A stretch of DNA of 16,281 bases from Alcanivorax sp. UBA4485 (lineage in GTDB: Bacteria; Pseudomonadota; Gammaproteobacteria; Pseudomonadales; Alcanivoracaceae): positions 1 to 16,281 of the forward strand of contig DGNT01000107.1 of NCBI GenBank assembly GCA_002389055.1, in the 5' to 3' direction. This document shows positions 8,640 to 14,640 of this stretch, piece after piece (within the stretch, counting starts at the first letter, position 1; each line of letters starts with the position of its first letter). Made by a program: the position numbers and the translations under genes. The notes under the pieces were generated by a model. It did not search any database. It was not told the DNA's origin and saw nothing but the letters and a program-made list of their open reading frames with translations.

Positions 8640-8888
8640 TCAACTACCAGACTGGTGATGTTCACGCATCATGCTAGCGCAAGCGCGCATCATTTCTTTC
8701 TTATCTTCAGCATCCAGCTTGGACATCGCGCCATGCATGGCATGATGGGTCCGGGATGGCTCATCGGCGAGCCGAGCAGACGCCTGTCTGGACAGTTCGG
8801 TCAAATCGCCGTTAGCGCTTTCAGCGTGCAGATAAGGCGCAAAGACGAGCAAGAACAGAGCATACAAAGGGGCTTTAGAAAGAGACAT
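8640..8888 (-). CDS. small exported Met/His-rich protein (82 aa)
   Basis: Family not recognised. The ATG at 8886-8888 has a strong SD (GAGGAA, 6-nt spacer), so the 8 codons upstream in frame were rejected. Residues 1-22 form a signal peptide ending HA, leaving a mature protein of 60 residues. The mature part is hydrophilic and probably helical, with two likely metal-binding patches: HHAMHGAM at about 48-55 and a run from MMRAC to REHH at 67-78, holding four Met, one Cys and two His. This composition resembles periplasmic copper-binding peptides, and the gene sits between two Cys-rich exported genes at the head of the cus operon. Function is inferred from position and composition only; no CusF-type OB fold is apparent. 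Confidence 0.68.
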   Translation of the reverse strand: MSLSKAPLYALFLLVFAPYLHAESANGDLTELSRQASARLADEPSRTHHAMHGAMSKLDAEDKKEMMRACASMMREHHQSGS

Positions 8889-8963
8889 GCGAAATTCCTC
8901 ATAGGTAACCATATCAATCCAGCTCAGCAGTGAACGGAACCAGAAAAGAACTAAAAAATTGGC

Positions 8964-9323
8964 TTACACTAGAAAGGAATTCGGGGGATACGTTAGGAGA
9001 TCAAGAACGACGCTCCGATAATTATTCGAGAAAGACGTCTTCAGGCGTTCTGAGCTCTCATCACCAGAAACCCAAACTTCGGACACCAGCGCGGGGCAGT
9101 AAGAAATACCACAACCACCAGCCATGGCTTGAAACAGACAGTCCGTGCCGGTCGATTCGCAATCGTCCATTGCGGCAGCCCCATCCACCATGGCGCAGCC
9201 CGACATTTCCGCAGTAACTGAATGGTTGGTCGAGGTAAGAACCATTTGGTCGGCAAAGAGACTCTGAACCACAAGCAACATGGAGAACAGCAACACTATG
9301 TTTGTATTCCGTCTACCAAACAT
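8964..9323 (-). CDS. small exported cysteine-containing protein, first gene of the cus operon (119 aa)
   Basis: Family not recognised. A signal peptide covers 1-24 (RRNTNIVLLFSMLLVVQSLFA). The mature part has five cysteines (43, 55, 62, 71, 76), including CGISYC, and scattered Met. The C-terminal part contains NNYRSVV, close to EYRSVV in the 143-aa protein further along the operon. The ATG at 9321-9323 was chosen because a sigma-70-like promoter (9368-9396) would start transcription near 9361, downstream of the alternative TTG at 9380; the signal peptide also starts cleanly there. The SD is poor, so a leader or weak initiation is possible. The gap to the next gene is 75 nt. A role in periplasmic handling of Cu/Ag or a related metal is inference from context. 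Confidence 0.65.
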   Translation of the reverse strand: MFGRRNTNIVLLFSMLLVVQSLFADQMVLTSTNHSVTAEMSGCAMVDGAAAMDDCESTGTDCLFQAMAGGCGISYCPALVSEVWVSGDESSERLKTSFSNNYRSVVLDLLTYPPNSFLV

Positions 9324-9367
9324 TTTCGTTACATCTGCCCGTGAAAATTCATTCAAAGTCGCTGTGG

Positions 9368-9396
9368 ACCATAGGCTCAAGCTCCTAAAAAGTCAA
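9368..9396 (-). promoter_or_regulatory. sigma-70-like promoter for the cus operon
   Basis: On the minus strand TTGACT (9391-9396) is followed by a 17-bp spacer and TATGGT (9368-9373). This predicts a transcript start near 9361, about 38 nt before the ATG of the 119-aa gene. The spacer has no clear MerR-type 19-bp geometry. It is the only good promoter match seen at the head of the block. Confidence 0.5.
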
Positions 9397-9430
9397 CAAC
9401 ATCTCGACCCAGTGGACCTTCTCGCCCCCG

Positions 9431-9492
9431 CCGCCGGCATAGCGGCACCAAATCACATTAATAGAACGCTTTTATACAGCGGCTTACCGGCG
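9431..9492. repeat. direct repeat R2 at the right edge of the cus block
   Basis: Bases 9431-9460 are identical to 1380-1409, and 9461-9492 align to 1410-1441 at about three quarters identity. A weaker resemblance on the other side (9420-9430 to the hydrolase SD region at about 1369-1379) suggests that R2 is a relic of the region upstream of the hydrolase gene. It lies in the same orientation as R1. Confidence 0.9.
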
Positions 9493-9532
9493 CCCAAGTG
9501 TCTGAATAATATTGTAAAAATGCGGCTTACCG
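9479..9532. repeat. 11-bp direct repeat pair in the cfa upstream region
   Basis: GCGGCTTACCG occurs at 9479-9489 and again at 9522-9532, a 43-bp spacing (about four helical turns). The first copy lies inside the diverged part of R2. The pair could be operator half-sites or chance. Confidence 0.5.
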
Positions 9533-9664
9533 CGCGCTTTACCTGAATCCGGCTCACTTTGCCGCTTGCGTCCGTGAGGTAAGCGTCAAAGAATGATTTG
9601 ACACGTCGGGCAGCGGCGAAGTAGCCCGTGACAACCATGCAGTCTTCCAGCAAGGAGTCTCTGT

Positions 9665-10822
9665 ATGCTTAGTCATCGAGAAGACCGCTCCGCGTCCAGC
9701 GGTTCGGCCCCCATCGACGCCTTGATCAACCGGGTGCTCGCGGAAGCGGACATCCAGATCAATGGCCGGCGCCCCTGGGACATGCAAATCCACCATCCCG
9801 AAACCCTTTCCCGCATCGCCGCGCAACGCTCGCTGGGGCTCGGCGAGTCCTACATGGACGGCTGGTGGGACTGCGATGCGCTGGATGAGTTCGCGTTCCG
9901 AATGCTGCGCGCCGGCGGTGACGGCCTGGGCAAGAACCGCTGGATGCTGGCGCTGCAGGTGCTGGCCCACACCCTGCGCAACCGGCAAAGCCTGCGCCGC
10001 TCCCGCCAGGTGGCCGAGCAGCACTACGACCTGGGCAACGATCTGTTCGAGTTGATGCTCGACGATACCATGGCCTACAGCTGCGGCTACTGGAAAGACG
10101 CCACCAGCCTCCACGAGGCCCAGCTCGCCAAGCTCGATCTGATTTGCCGCAAACTGGAACTGGAACCGGGCATGACCCTGCTCGACATCGGCTGTGGCTG
10201 GGGCAGCCTGCTGGAATACGCCACCCGCCACTACGGCGTGCGCGCGGAAGGCGTCACCGTTTCCAGCGAGCAGGCGCAACTGGCCCGCGAGCGCTGCCAG
10301 GGCCTGCCGGTGGAAGTGCTTTTGAAGGACTACCGCGCCGTCACCGGGCGCTACGACCGGGTGGTCTCCGTGGGCATGTTCGAGCACGTCGGCCGCCGCA
10401 ACTACCAGACCTTCATGGACACCGCGCTGGGGCTGCTGAAGGACCGGGGGCTGATGCTGCTGCACACCATCGGCACCAATGAGAGCAGCCACAGCCACGA
10501 CCCCTGGATCGACAAATATATTTTCCCCAACGGCGAACTGCCGTCGGTAAAACAGATCGCCCGCGCCGCCGAACCCGGCTGGGTGGTCGAGGACCTGCAC
10601 AACTTCGGTCCGGACTACGCGCGCACCCTCAAAGCCTGGGACGCCAACTTCCAGGCCGGCTGGCCACAGCTTCAACACCGCTACGACGAGCGCTTCTACC
10701 GCATGTGGCGCTACTACCTGAACGTCTGCGCCGGTGCCTTCCGAGCCCGCAACATCCAGCTCTGGCAATGGGTGTTCAGTAAACCCGGCCACCGCAGCCG
10801 CACCTACCAGGCCCCCCGCTAA
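9665..10822 (+). CDS. cfa: cyclopropane-fatty-acyl-phospholipid synthase
   Basis: A 385-residue SAM-dependent methyltransferase that converts cis-unsaturated acyl chains of membrane phospholipids into cyclopropane chains. E. coli Cfa is 382 aa. The SAM-binding motif is LLDIGCGWGSL (172-182). The bicarbonate-binding and catalytic residues of E. coli Cfa (Cys139, Glu239, His266, Ile268, Tyr317) are all found with a +1 offset: Cys140 (MAYSCGYW), Glu240 (GMFEHVG), His267 and Ile269 (LHTIGTN), and Tyr318 (GPDYART). The C-terminal AGAFRARNIQLWQ is conserved. The N-terminal ~120 residues are the membrane/dimer domain. The ATG has AAGGAG with a 7-nt spacer. The gene is transcribed away from the cus operon. 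Cyclopropane formation is usually linked to stationary phase and acid or solvent stress. Confidence 0.97.
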   Translation: MLSHREDRSASSGSAPIDALINRVLAEADIQINGRRPWDMQIHHPETLSRIAAQRSLGLGESYMDGWWDCDALDEFAFRMLRAGGDGLGKNRWMLALQVLAHTLRNRQSLRRSRQVAEQHYDLGNDLFELMLDDTMAYSCGYWKDATSLHEAQLAKLDLICRKLELEPGMTLLDIGCGWGSLLEYATRHYGVRAEGVTVSSEQAQLARERCQGLPVEVLLKDYRAVTGRYDRVVSVGMFEHVGRRNYQTFMDTALGLLKDRGLMLLHTIGTNESSHSHDPWIDKYIFPNGELPSVKQIARAAEPGWVVEDLHNFGPDYARTLKAWDANFQAGWPQLQHRYDERFYRMWRYYLNVCAGAFRARNIQLWQWVFSKPGHRSRTYQAPR

Positions 10823-10888
10823 ACGCCCCCGATCTGGCGCCCGCCGGTCGGGTGGTGGCATAATCGCCCGAACTGCGATCACGAATCA

Positions 10889-10908
10889 TTATCAATCACG
10901 TTTGATAA
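10889..10908. promoter_or_regulatory. Fur-like operator upstream of the sigma/anti-sigma gene
   Basis: TTATCAA and TTGATAA form a perfect 7-bp inverted repeat around a 6-bp spacer. Just to its left, ATCATTATC (10885-10893) matches one half of the Fur consensus exactly, and the 19-mer 10875-10893 matches 12 of 19 consensus positions. Overlapping NATNAT-type hexamers are usual for Fur sites. It lies 12-32 bp before the ATG of a FecI-type gene, a class commonly repressed by Fur. Confidence 0.6.
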
Positions 10909-10920
10909 GCGGGCGATGCC

Positions 10921-12102
10921 ATGGGCGCCGACGACCTGTTTCAACAACACGCCCCGGAACTGAGCGGCTATTTTCACCGTCGCCTGGGCTCCCCGGAGCT
11001 GGCAGCGGACCTCTGCCAGGAGGTTTACCTGCGTCTGCGCCGCCTGGAGCAAGCCGGCGGCGGCGCCCCGCTGCACTATCCGCTGCACAATCCGCGCGCC
11101 TTCCTGTTCCGCATCGCCCGCAATCTGCTGATCGACCACCTGCGCCAGCAACATGCCCGGCCGGCCACCGTGGCCCTGCACGACCCGGACCTGCGGCTGG
11201 AAAGCGACGCCCCCACGCCGGAAGCGGCGGCCAGCAGTGCCCAGACCCTGGCCGGAGTCCAGGCGGCACTGACCGAGCTGCCCGACCATGTCCGCCAGGC
11301 GCTGCTGTGGAACCGCCTGGAGGGGCTGACCCAGCGGGAAATCGGCACCCGCCTGGGGGTCTCCGAACGCATGGCGGGCAAGTACATCAGCCGCGCCCTG
11401 AGCCATTGCCGGGCCTGGCTGGCCGCGGCGGTGCTGCTGCTCATGGTGGTCGTGGCGGCGCAACTGCCCTGGCGGGTGTGGGGCGCGGACCAGCGCACCG
11501 CCGCCGGCGAGCAACGGGTACTGACCCTGGAGGACGGCAGCCGGGTAACCCTGGCCGGCGACAGCGCCATCGATCTGAACCTGAGCGACCACCAGCGCCG
11601 CGTTACCCTGCTGCGCGGGCGCGCTTACTTCCAGGTGGCCAAGGACCCGCAACGGCCCTTCCTGGTGGTGGCCGGCGAGGCGAAGGTCCGCGTTACCGGC
11701 ACCCGCTTCGAGGTACGCCGGGACGAGGGCGAGCGGGTCCGCTTGACGGTGGCGGAGGGCGAGGTGGTCGCCAGCGGCGTGGGTCGACGGCTGACGTTGC
11801 GGGCCGGCGAGCAGGTGCATTGGTCGCGCGGCCGCCTGGGCGACCCGCGCCGGGTGGATGTGGCGCCCGTGCTGGCCTGGCTGGAAGGCCGGCTGGTGTT
11901 CAGCGATCAACCGCTACGGGACATTCTCCGGGAGCTGGCGCCTCATCACCCGGACCACCTGCTGCTGCTGGACCAGACGCTGGCCGAGCGCCGTTTCAGC
12001 GGCACCCTCAATAGCGGCAATCCGGACGCCGCCCTCAGCGCCTTGAGCCAGACCCTGCCGCTGACCGTGCGGCACCTGCCCGGCGTGGTGATTCTGTATT
12101 AG
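10921..12102 (+). CDS. single-chain FecI-type ECF sigma factor fused to FecR-type anti-sigma (IutY-like)
   Basis: A 393-residue hybrid regulator for iron uptake by cell-surface signalling. Residues 5-75 are sigma region 2 (LAADLCQEVYLRLRR, AFLFRIARNLLIDHLR). Residues 112-160 are sigma region 4 (LPDHVRQALLWNRLEGLTQ, then a helix-turn-helix ending at about SERMAGKYISRAL). A membrane segment follows at 167-183. Residues 196-285 are a periplasmic FecR domain (LTLEDGSRVTLAGDSAIDL, RGRAYFQVAKD, VTGTRFEVR), and 325-393 are an STN-like C-terminal subdomain. The usual ~85-residue cytoplasmic anti-sigma domain of FecR (DUF4880) is absent; sigma region 4 runs almost directly into the membrane. Sigma activity would therefore need proteolytic release from the membrane. 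No frameshift or internal stop is present, so this is a true fusion. The partner is the STN-containing receptor 94 nt downstream. P. putida IutY is the precedent I know. Confidence 0.92.
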   Translation: MGADDLFQQHAPELSGYFHRRLGSPELAADLCQEVYLRLRRLEQAGGGAPLHYPLHNPRAFLFRIARNLLIDHLRQQHARPATVALHDPDLRLESDAPTPEAAASSAQTLAGVQAALTELPDHVRQALLWNRLEGLTQREIGTRLGVSERMAGKYISRALSHCRAWLAAAVLLLMVVVAAQLPWRVWGADQRTAAGEQRVLTLEDGSRVTLAGDSAIDLNLSDHQRRVTLLRGRAYFQVAKDPQRPFLVVAGEAKVRVTGTRFEVRRDEGERVRLTVAEGEVVASGVGRRLTLRAGEQVHWSRGRLGDPRRVDVAPVLAWLEGRLVFSDQPLRDILRELAPHHPDHLLLLDQTLAERRFSGTLNSGNPDAALSALSQTLPLTVRHLPGVVILY

Positions 12103-12109
12103 AGGCGAC

Positions 12110-12135
12110 CCGGTTCAGAAACCGGCGGCGGTTTC
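12110..12135. other. two overlapping, mutually exclusive hairpins between the regulator and receptor genes
   Basis: CCGGTT (12110-12115) pairs with AACCGG (12120-12125) around a 4-nt loop. GAAACCG (12118-12124) pairs with CGGTTTC (12129-12135) around a 4-nt loop. Both stems use 12120-12124, so only one can form. No T-run follows, so this is not a standard terminator. It starts 8 nt after the stop codon of the fusion gene. Confidence 0.45.
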
Positions 12136-12155
12136 GTCTTCCCTGCCACCAGATC

Positions 12156-12174
12156 GCAAATGGTTTGTATTTGC
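12156..12174. promoter_or_regulatory. 19-bp dyad upstream of the siderophore receptor
   Basis: GCAAAT (12156-12161) and ATTTGC (12169-12174) form a perfect inverted repeat around 7 bp, 22 bp before the receptor start. The 19-bp size resembles a Fur box but the match to the Fur consensus is poor. It may be an operator for another regulator. Confidence 0.35.
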
Positions 12175-12196
12175 ATCCGAACAGAGAGGACCAAAG

Positions 12197-14506
12197 ATGC
12201 CCCTGATCAAAGACACCCTGCGCGCCGCCGCGCTGTTCACCGGCCTCGCCCTGCTGGCCGGCGCCCGGGCGGCGACCCTGGACATCGCCGCGCAACCGCT
12301 CGACGCTGCCCTGGCCGAACTGGCCGACGACACCGGCGTCCAGTTGCTCTACGACGCCGACATGACCGCCGGCAAACAAAGCCCGGCCCTGGCCGGCGAC
12401 TATTCCACCGACCAGGCCCTGAGCCGGCTGCTGGCCGGCAGCGGCCTGCGCCACCGCCGCAACGACGACGGCAGCGTCACCCTGGAGCCGGCGCCCGCCA
12501 GCAGCCAGACGCTGGCGCCGGTGGCGGTTTCCGCCCAAGTAGCCACCAAGATCGATACGCCGACCCTGGAAACACCACAGACGATCAACGTGGTGCGCCG
12601 CGAGCAACTGGACCAACAGGGCTCGGAAACCGTGCAGCAGGCGCTGCGCTACACCCCCGGCGTGTTCACCGAACAGATCGGCGCCTCCCAGCGCTACGAC
12701 TATGTGGTACTGCGCGGCTTTTCCGACGACAGCATCGATAACATCTATCTCGACGGTCTGAAGACAATGGGCGACGGCGGCACTTTCAGCTCCATGCAGA
12801 TCGACCCCTACTTCCTGGAGCGGGTGGAAATCGTCAAAGGCCCGACCTCGGTGTTGTACGGCCGCGCCTCGCCGGGCGGGCTGGTCAATCTCACCAGCAA
12901 GAAACCGTTGTTCGAAACCCGCCAGGAGGTAACGTTCAGCGCCGGCAACAATAACTACCGGGGCGCCGCCTTCGATTTCGCCGGACCGTTAAGCGACGGC
13001 GCGGCCTACCGGGTGGTGGGGCTGACCAGTCAGGGCGACACCCAGTTTGACCACCTGGAGCACGAACGCCGGGCGATCATGCCGTCGCTGACCCTGGACC
13101 TGGGCGACAACACCACCCTCGATCTGATGGCCTATTTCCAAGACGACCCGGAAGGCGGCAGCCACAGCGGCGTGCCCGCGGAAGGCACGCTTTACCTCCG
13201 CAACGGGCGTTATATCTCCAACCATTTCTTTGAAGGCGAGCCCGCCTACGAACAGTTCTCACGTACTGAAAAAATGGTGGGCTACGAGCTTCGACACTTC
13301 TTCAACGACGACTGGAGCGTGAAGCAGAACTTCCGCTATCTGACCAGCGACGTGGCGCTGCAACAGGTGTACAGCTTTGCCTGGGTGGGCAACTCGGACC
13401 AGCTCAGCCGCTTCTACTCCGGTGCCGACGAACAGCTCGACGCCTACACGGTGGACAACCAACTGCAGGGCCTGTTCTCTACCGGCGCGCTGCGGCACAC
13501 CCTGCTGGTGGGCGTCGACTATCAGCACCGCGACGTGGACGCCGCCTGGACCTCCGGCAGCTTCCCGGCCATCGACGCCTTCGACCCGCAGTACGGCGCC
13601 GCGCCCCTGGCGATCACCGACCCGGTGCTGCACGAGCGCAAGCTGATCCAGACCGGCGTCTATATTCAGGATCAGATCGCGCTGAACAACTGGCGCTTCT
13701 CCCTGGGCGGCCGCCAGGACTGGGTGCGCACCGCCAATGTGAACACCGACACCGGCGCCCGCTCCAGCCAGGACCGCGACCAGTTCAGCGGCCGCGCCGG
13801 CGCCTTGTACCGGATGGACAACGGCCTGTCGCCCTATGTGAGTTATTCCGAGTCGTTCAACCCGAGCGTCTACACCGACGCCGACGGCAACCCGCTGGAG
13901 CCCACCGAGGGCACCCAGTATGAAACCGGCCTCAAATATCAGCCGCACCGGGGCCGGGGGCTGTACACCCTGTCGCTGTTCCACATTGATCAGGAGAACC
14001 TGGCGATCCGCGAACCCCAGGCGGCGGTCTATGTGCCGGTGGGCGAAGTGCGTTCCCGCGGGGTGGAGCTGGACGCCCAGACCCTGGTCACCGACCAGCT
14101 GAGGCTGCAGGCCAGCTACACCTACACCGACATTGAATACGTGGAAGCCGAAGAGGAGATCGAAGGCAACCGCGTCAATCAGGCGCCGCGCAACCAGGCC
14201 ACTGTCTGGGGCAATTACCACTTCAATGGTGGCGCGTTGAGTGGCCTGGATGTGGGGCTGGGCGCGCGCTACTTGTCCGGCATCGAAGCGGACCGGGCCA
14301 ATACCCTGAACGTGCCCTCCTACACTCTGATGGACGCCACCCTGGGCTACGATTTCGGGCAAGTGGGCGTACGCGGCCTGAGCGTGCGCCTCAATGCCAA
14401 CAACCTTCTGGACAAGGAATACGTGGCCTCCTGCTACTCACTGAATTACTGCTATTTCGGGGCCGAGCGCAGCGTCATGGCGTCGCTGACCTATCGGCTG
14501 CGCTGA
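12197..14506 (+). CDS. TonB-dependent siderophore receptor with N-terminal STN signalling domain
   Basis: A 769-residue outer-membrane transducer for a ferric siderophore. A signal peptide covers 1-25 (ending LLAGARA). The STN domain is at about 27-98 (LDIAAQPLDAALAELADDTG, then LLYDADM, then DQALSRLLAGSGL). A possible TonB-box region is at about 105-113 (LAPVAVS). The plug is at about 120-235, with IDPYFLERVEIVKGPTSVLY and SPGGLVNLTSKKP, and the remainder is a 22-strand barrel with a late Cys pair (SCYSLNYC). The plug and barrel resemble the FhuA/FoxA/FiuA group (TIGR01783), which favours a hydroxamate siderophore; the actual ligand cannot be read from sequence. The ATG has AGAGGA with a 6-nt spacer. 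The upstream fusion regulator should sense ligand occupancy through the STN domain. No siderophore biosynthesis genes are in view, so uptake of a foreign siderophore is possible. Confidence 0.94.
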   Translation: MPLIKDTLRAAALFTGLALLAGARAATLDIAAQPLDAALAELADDTGVQLLYDADMTAGKQSPALAGDYSTDQALSRLLAGSGLRHRRNDDGSVTLEPAPASSQTLAPVAVSAQVATKIDTPTLETPQTINVVRREQLDQQGSETVQQALRYTPGVFTEQIGASQRYDYVVLRGFSDDSIDNIYLDGLKTMGDGGTFSSMQIDPYFLERVEIVKGPTSVLYGRASPGGLVNLTSKKPLFETRQEVTFSAGNNNYRGAAFDFAGPLSDGAAYRVVGLTSQGDTQFDHLEHERRAIMPSLTLDLGDNTTLDLMAYFQDDPEGGSHSGVPAEGTLYLRNGRYISNHFFEGEPAYEQFSRTEKMVGYELRHFFNDDWSVKQNFRYLTSDVALQQVYSFAWVGNSDQLSRFYSGADEQLDAYTVDNQLQGLFSTGALRHTLLVGVDYQHRDVDAAWTSGSFPAIDAFDPQYGAAPLAITDPVLHERKLIQTGVYIQDQIALNNWRFSLGGRQDWVRTANVNTDTGARSSQDRDQFSGRAGALYRMDNGLSPYVSYSESFNPSVYTDADGNPLEPTEGTQYETGLKYQPHRGRGLYTLSLFHIDQENLAIREPQAAVYVPVGEVRSRGVELDAQTLVTDQLRLQASYTYTDIEYVEAEEEIEGNRVNQAPRNQATVWGNYHFNGGALSGLDVGLGARYLSGIEADRANTLNVPSYTLMDATLGYDFGQVGVRGLSVRLNANNLLDKEYVASCYSLNYCYFGAERSVMASLTYRLR

Positions 14507-14529
14507 TCCAACCGGTCAGAAAAACAAAA

Positions 14530-14634
14530 CCGTTCCGCAGAAACAGGCAAGAAAGGGCCAGTTTTGACCTACCGCAGAAAAGGGCCGCGCTCTTAGGGTA
14601 ACGCCCCGATAACGGCGACATTTCTGCGGAACGG
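14530..14634. repeat. 14-bp perfect inverted repeat with a third partial arm in the lpxR leader
   Basis: CCGTTCCGCAGAAA (14530-14543) is the exact reverse complement of 14621-14634. A second copy of the inner nine bases, CCGCAGAAA, lies at 14572-14580 and could pair with 14621-14629 instead. The right arm abuts and partly overlaps the ribosome binding site (GGAG, 14633-14636) of lpxR, so either pairing in RNA could hide it. No clear promoter was identified in this 134-bp gap. Confidence 0.75.
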
Positions 14635-14640
14635 AGAACG

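Larger units (their letters stand above)
9397..9664. other. intergenic region between the divergent cus operon and cfa
   Basis: With the promoter at 9368-9396 this makes up the 341-bp non-coding gap 9324-9664. It holds direct repeat R2 (9431-9492), a second pair of direct repeats, and the leader of cfa. A perfect TTGACA at 9598-9603 could be a -35 element for cfa, but the expected -10 position (about 9621-9626, GTAGCC) is poor. A 66-codon minus-strand frame at 9453-9653 shows no signal, motif or good start and is not called. Confidence 0.6.

Noticed and set aside
9349..9372. Tiny leader peptide frame (ATG at 9372 on the minus strand, seven codons) after AGGAG
   Set aside because: Its start overlaps the predicted -10 element, so it would not be transcribed from that promoter.
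9598..9626. TTGACA as a firm cfa promoter
   Set aside because: The -35 is perfect but no fair -10 lies 16-18 bp downstream, so it is only mentioned as a possibility.
9554..10882. 442-codon minus-strand frame covering cfa
   Set aside because: It is longer than cfa but has no recognisable domain, while cfa has all catalytic residues and a strong SD; this is a codon-bias shadow.
10879..11910. 343-codon minus-strand frame opposite the sigma/anti-sigma fusion
   Set aside because: Low-complexity Ala/Gly/Gln-rich shadow without motifs; the fusion protein is well supported domain by domain.
10921..12102. Possibility that the sigma and anti-sigma parts are two genes joined by a frameshift error
   Set aside because: The frame, codon use and membrane segment are continuous with no stop, SD or start near residues 160-196, and the architecture has a known precedent.
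13259..14362. 367-codon minus-strand frame opposite the siderophore receptor
   Set aside because: No motif or start signal; it mirrors the receptor coding sequence.
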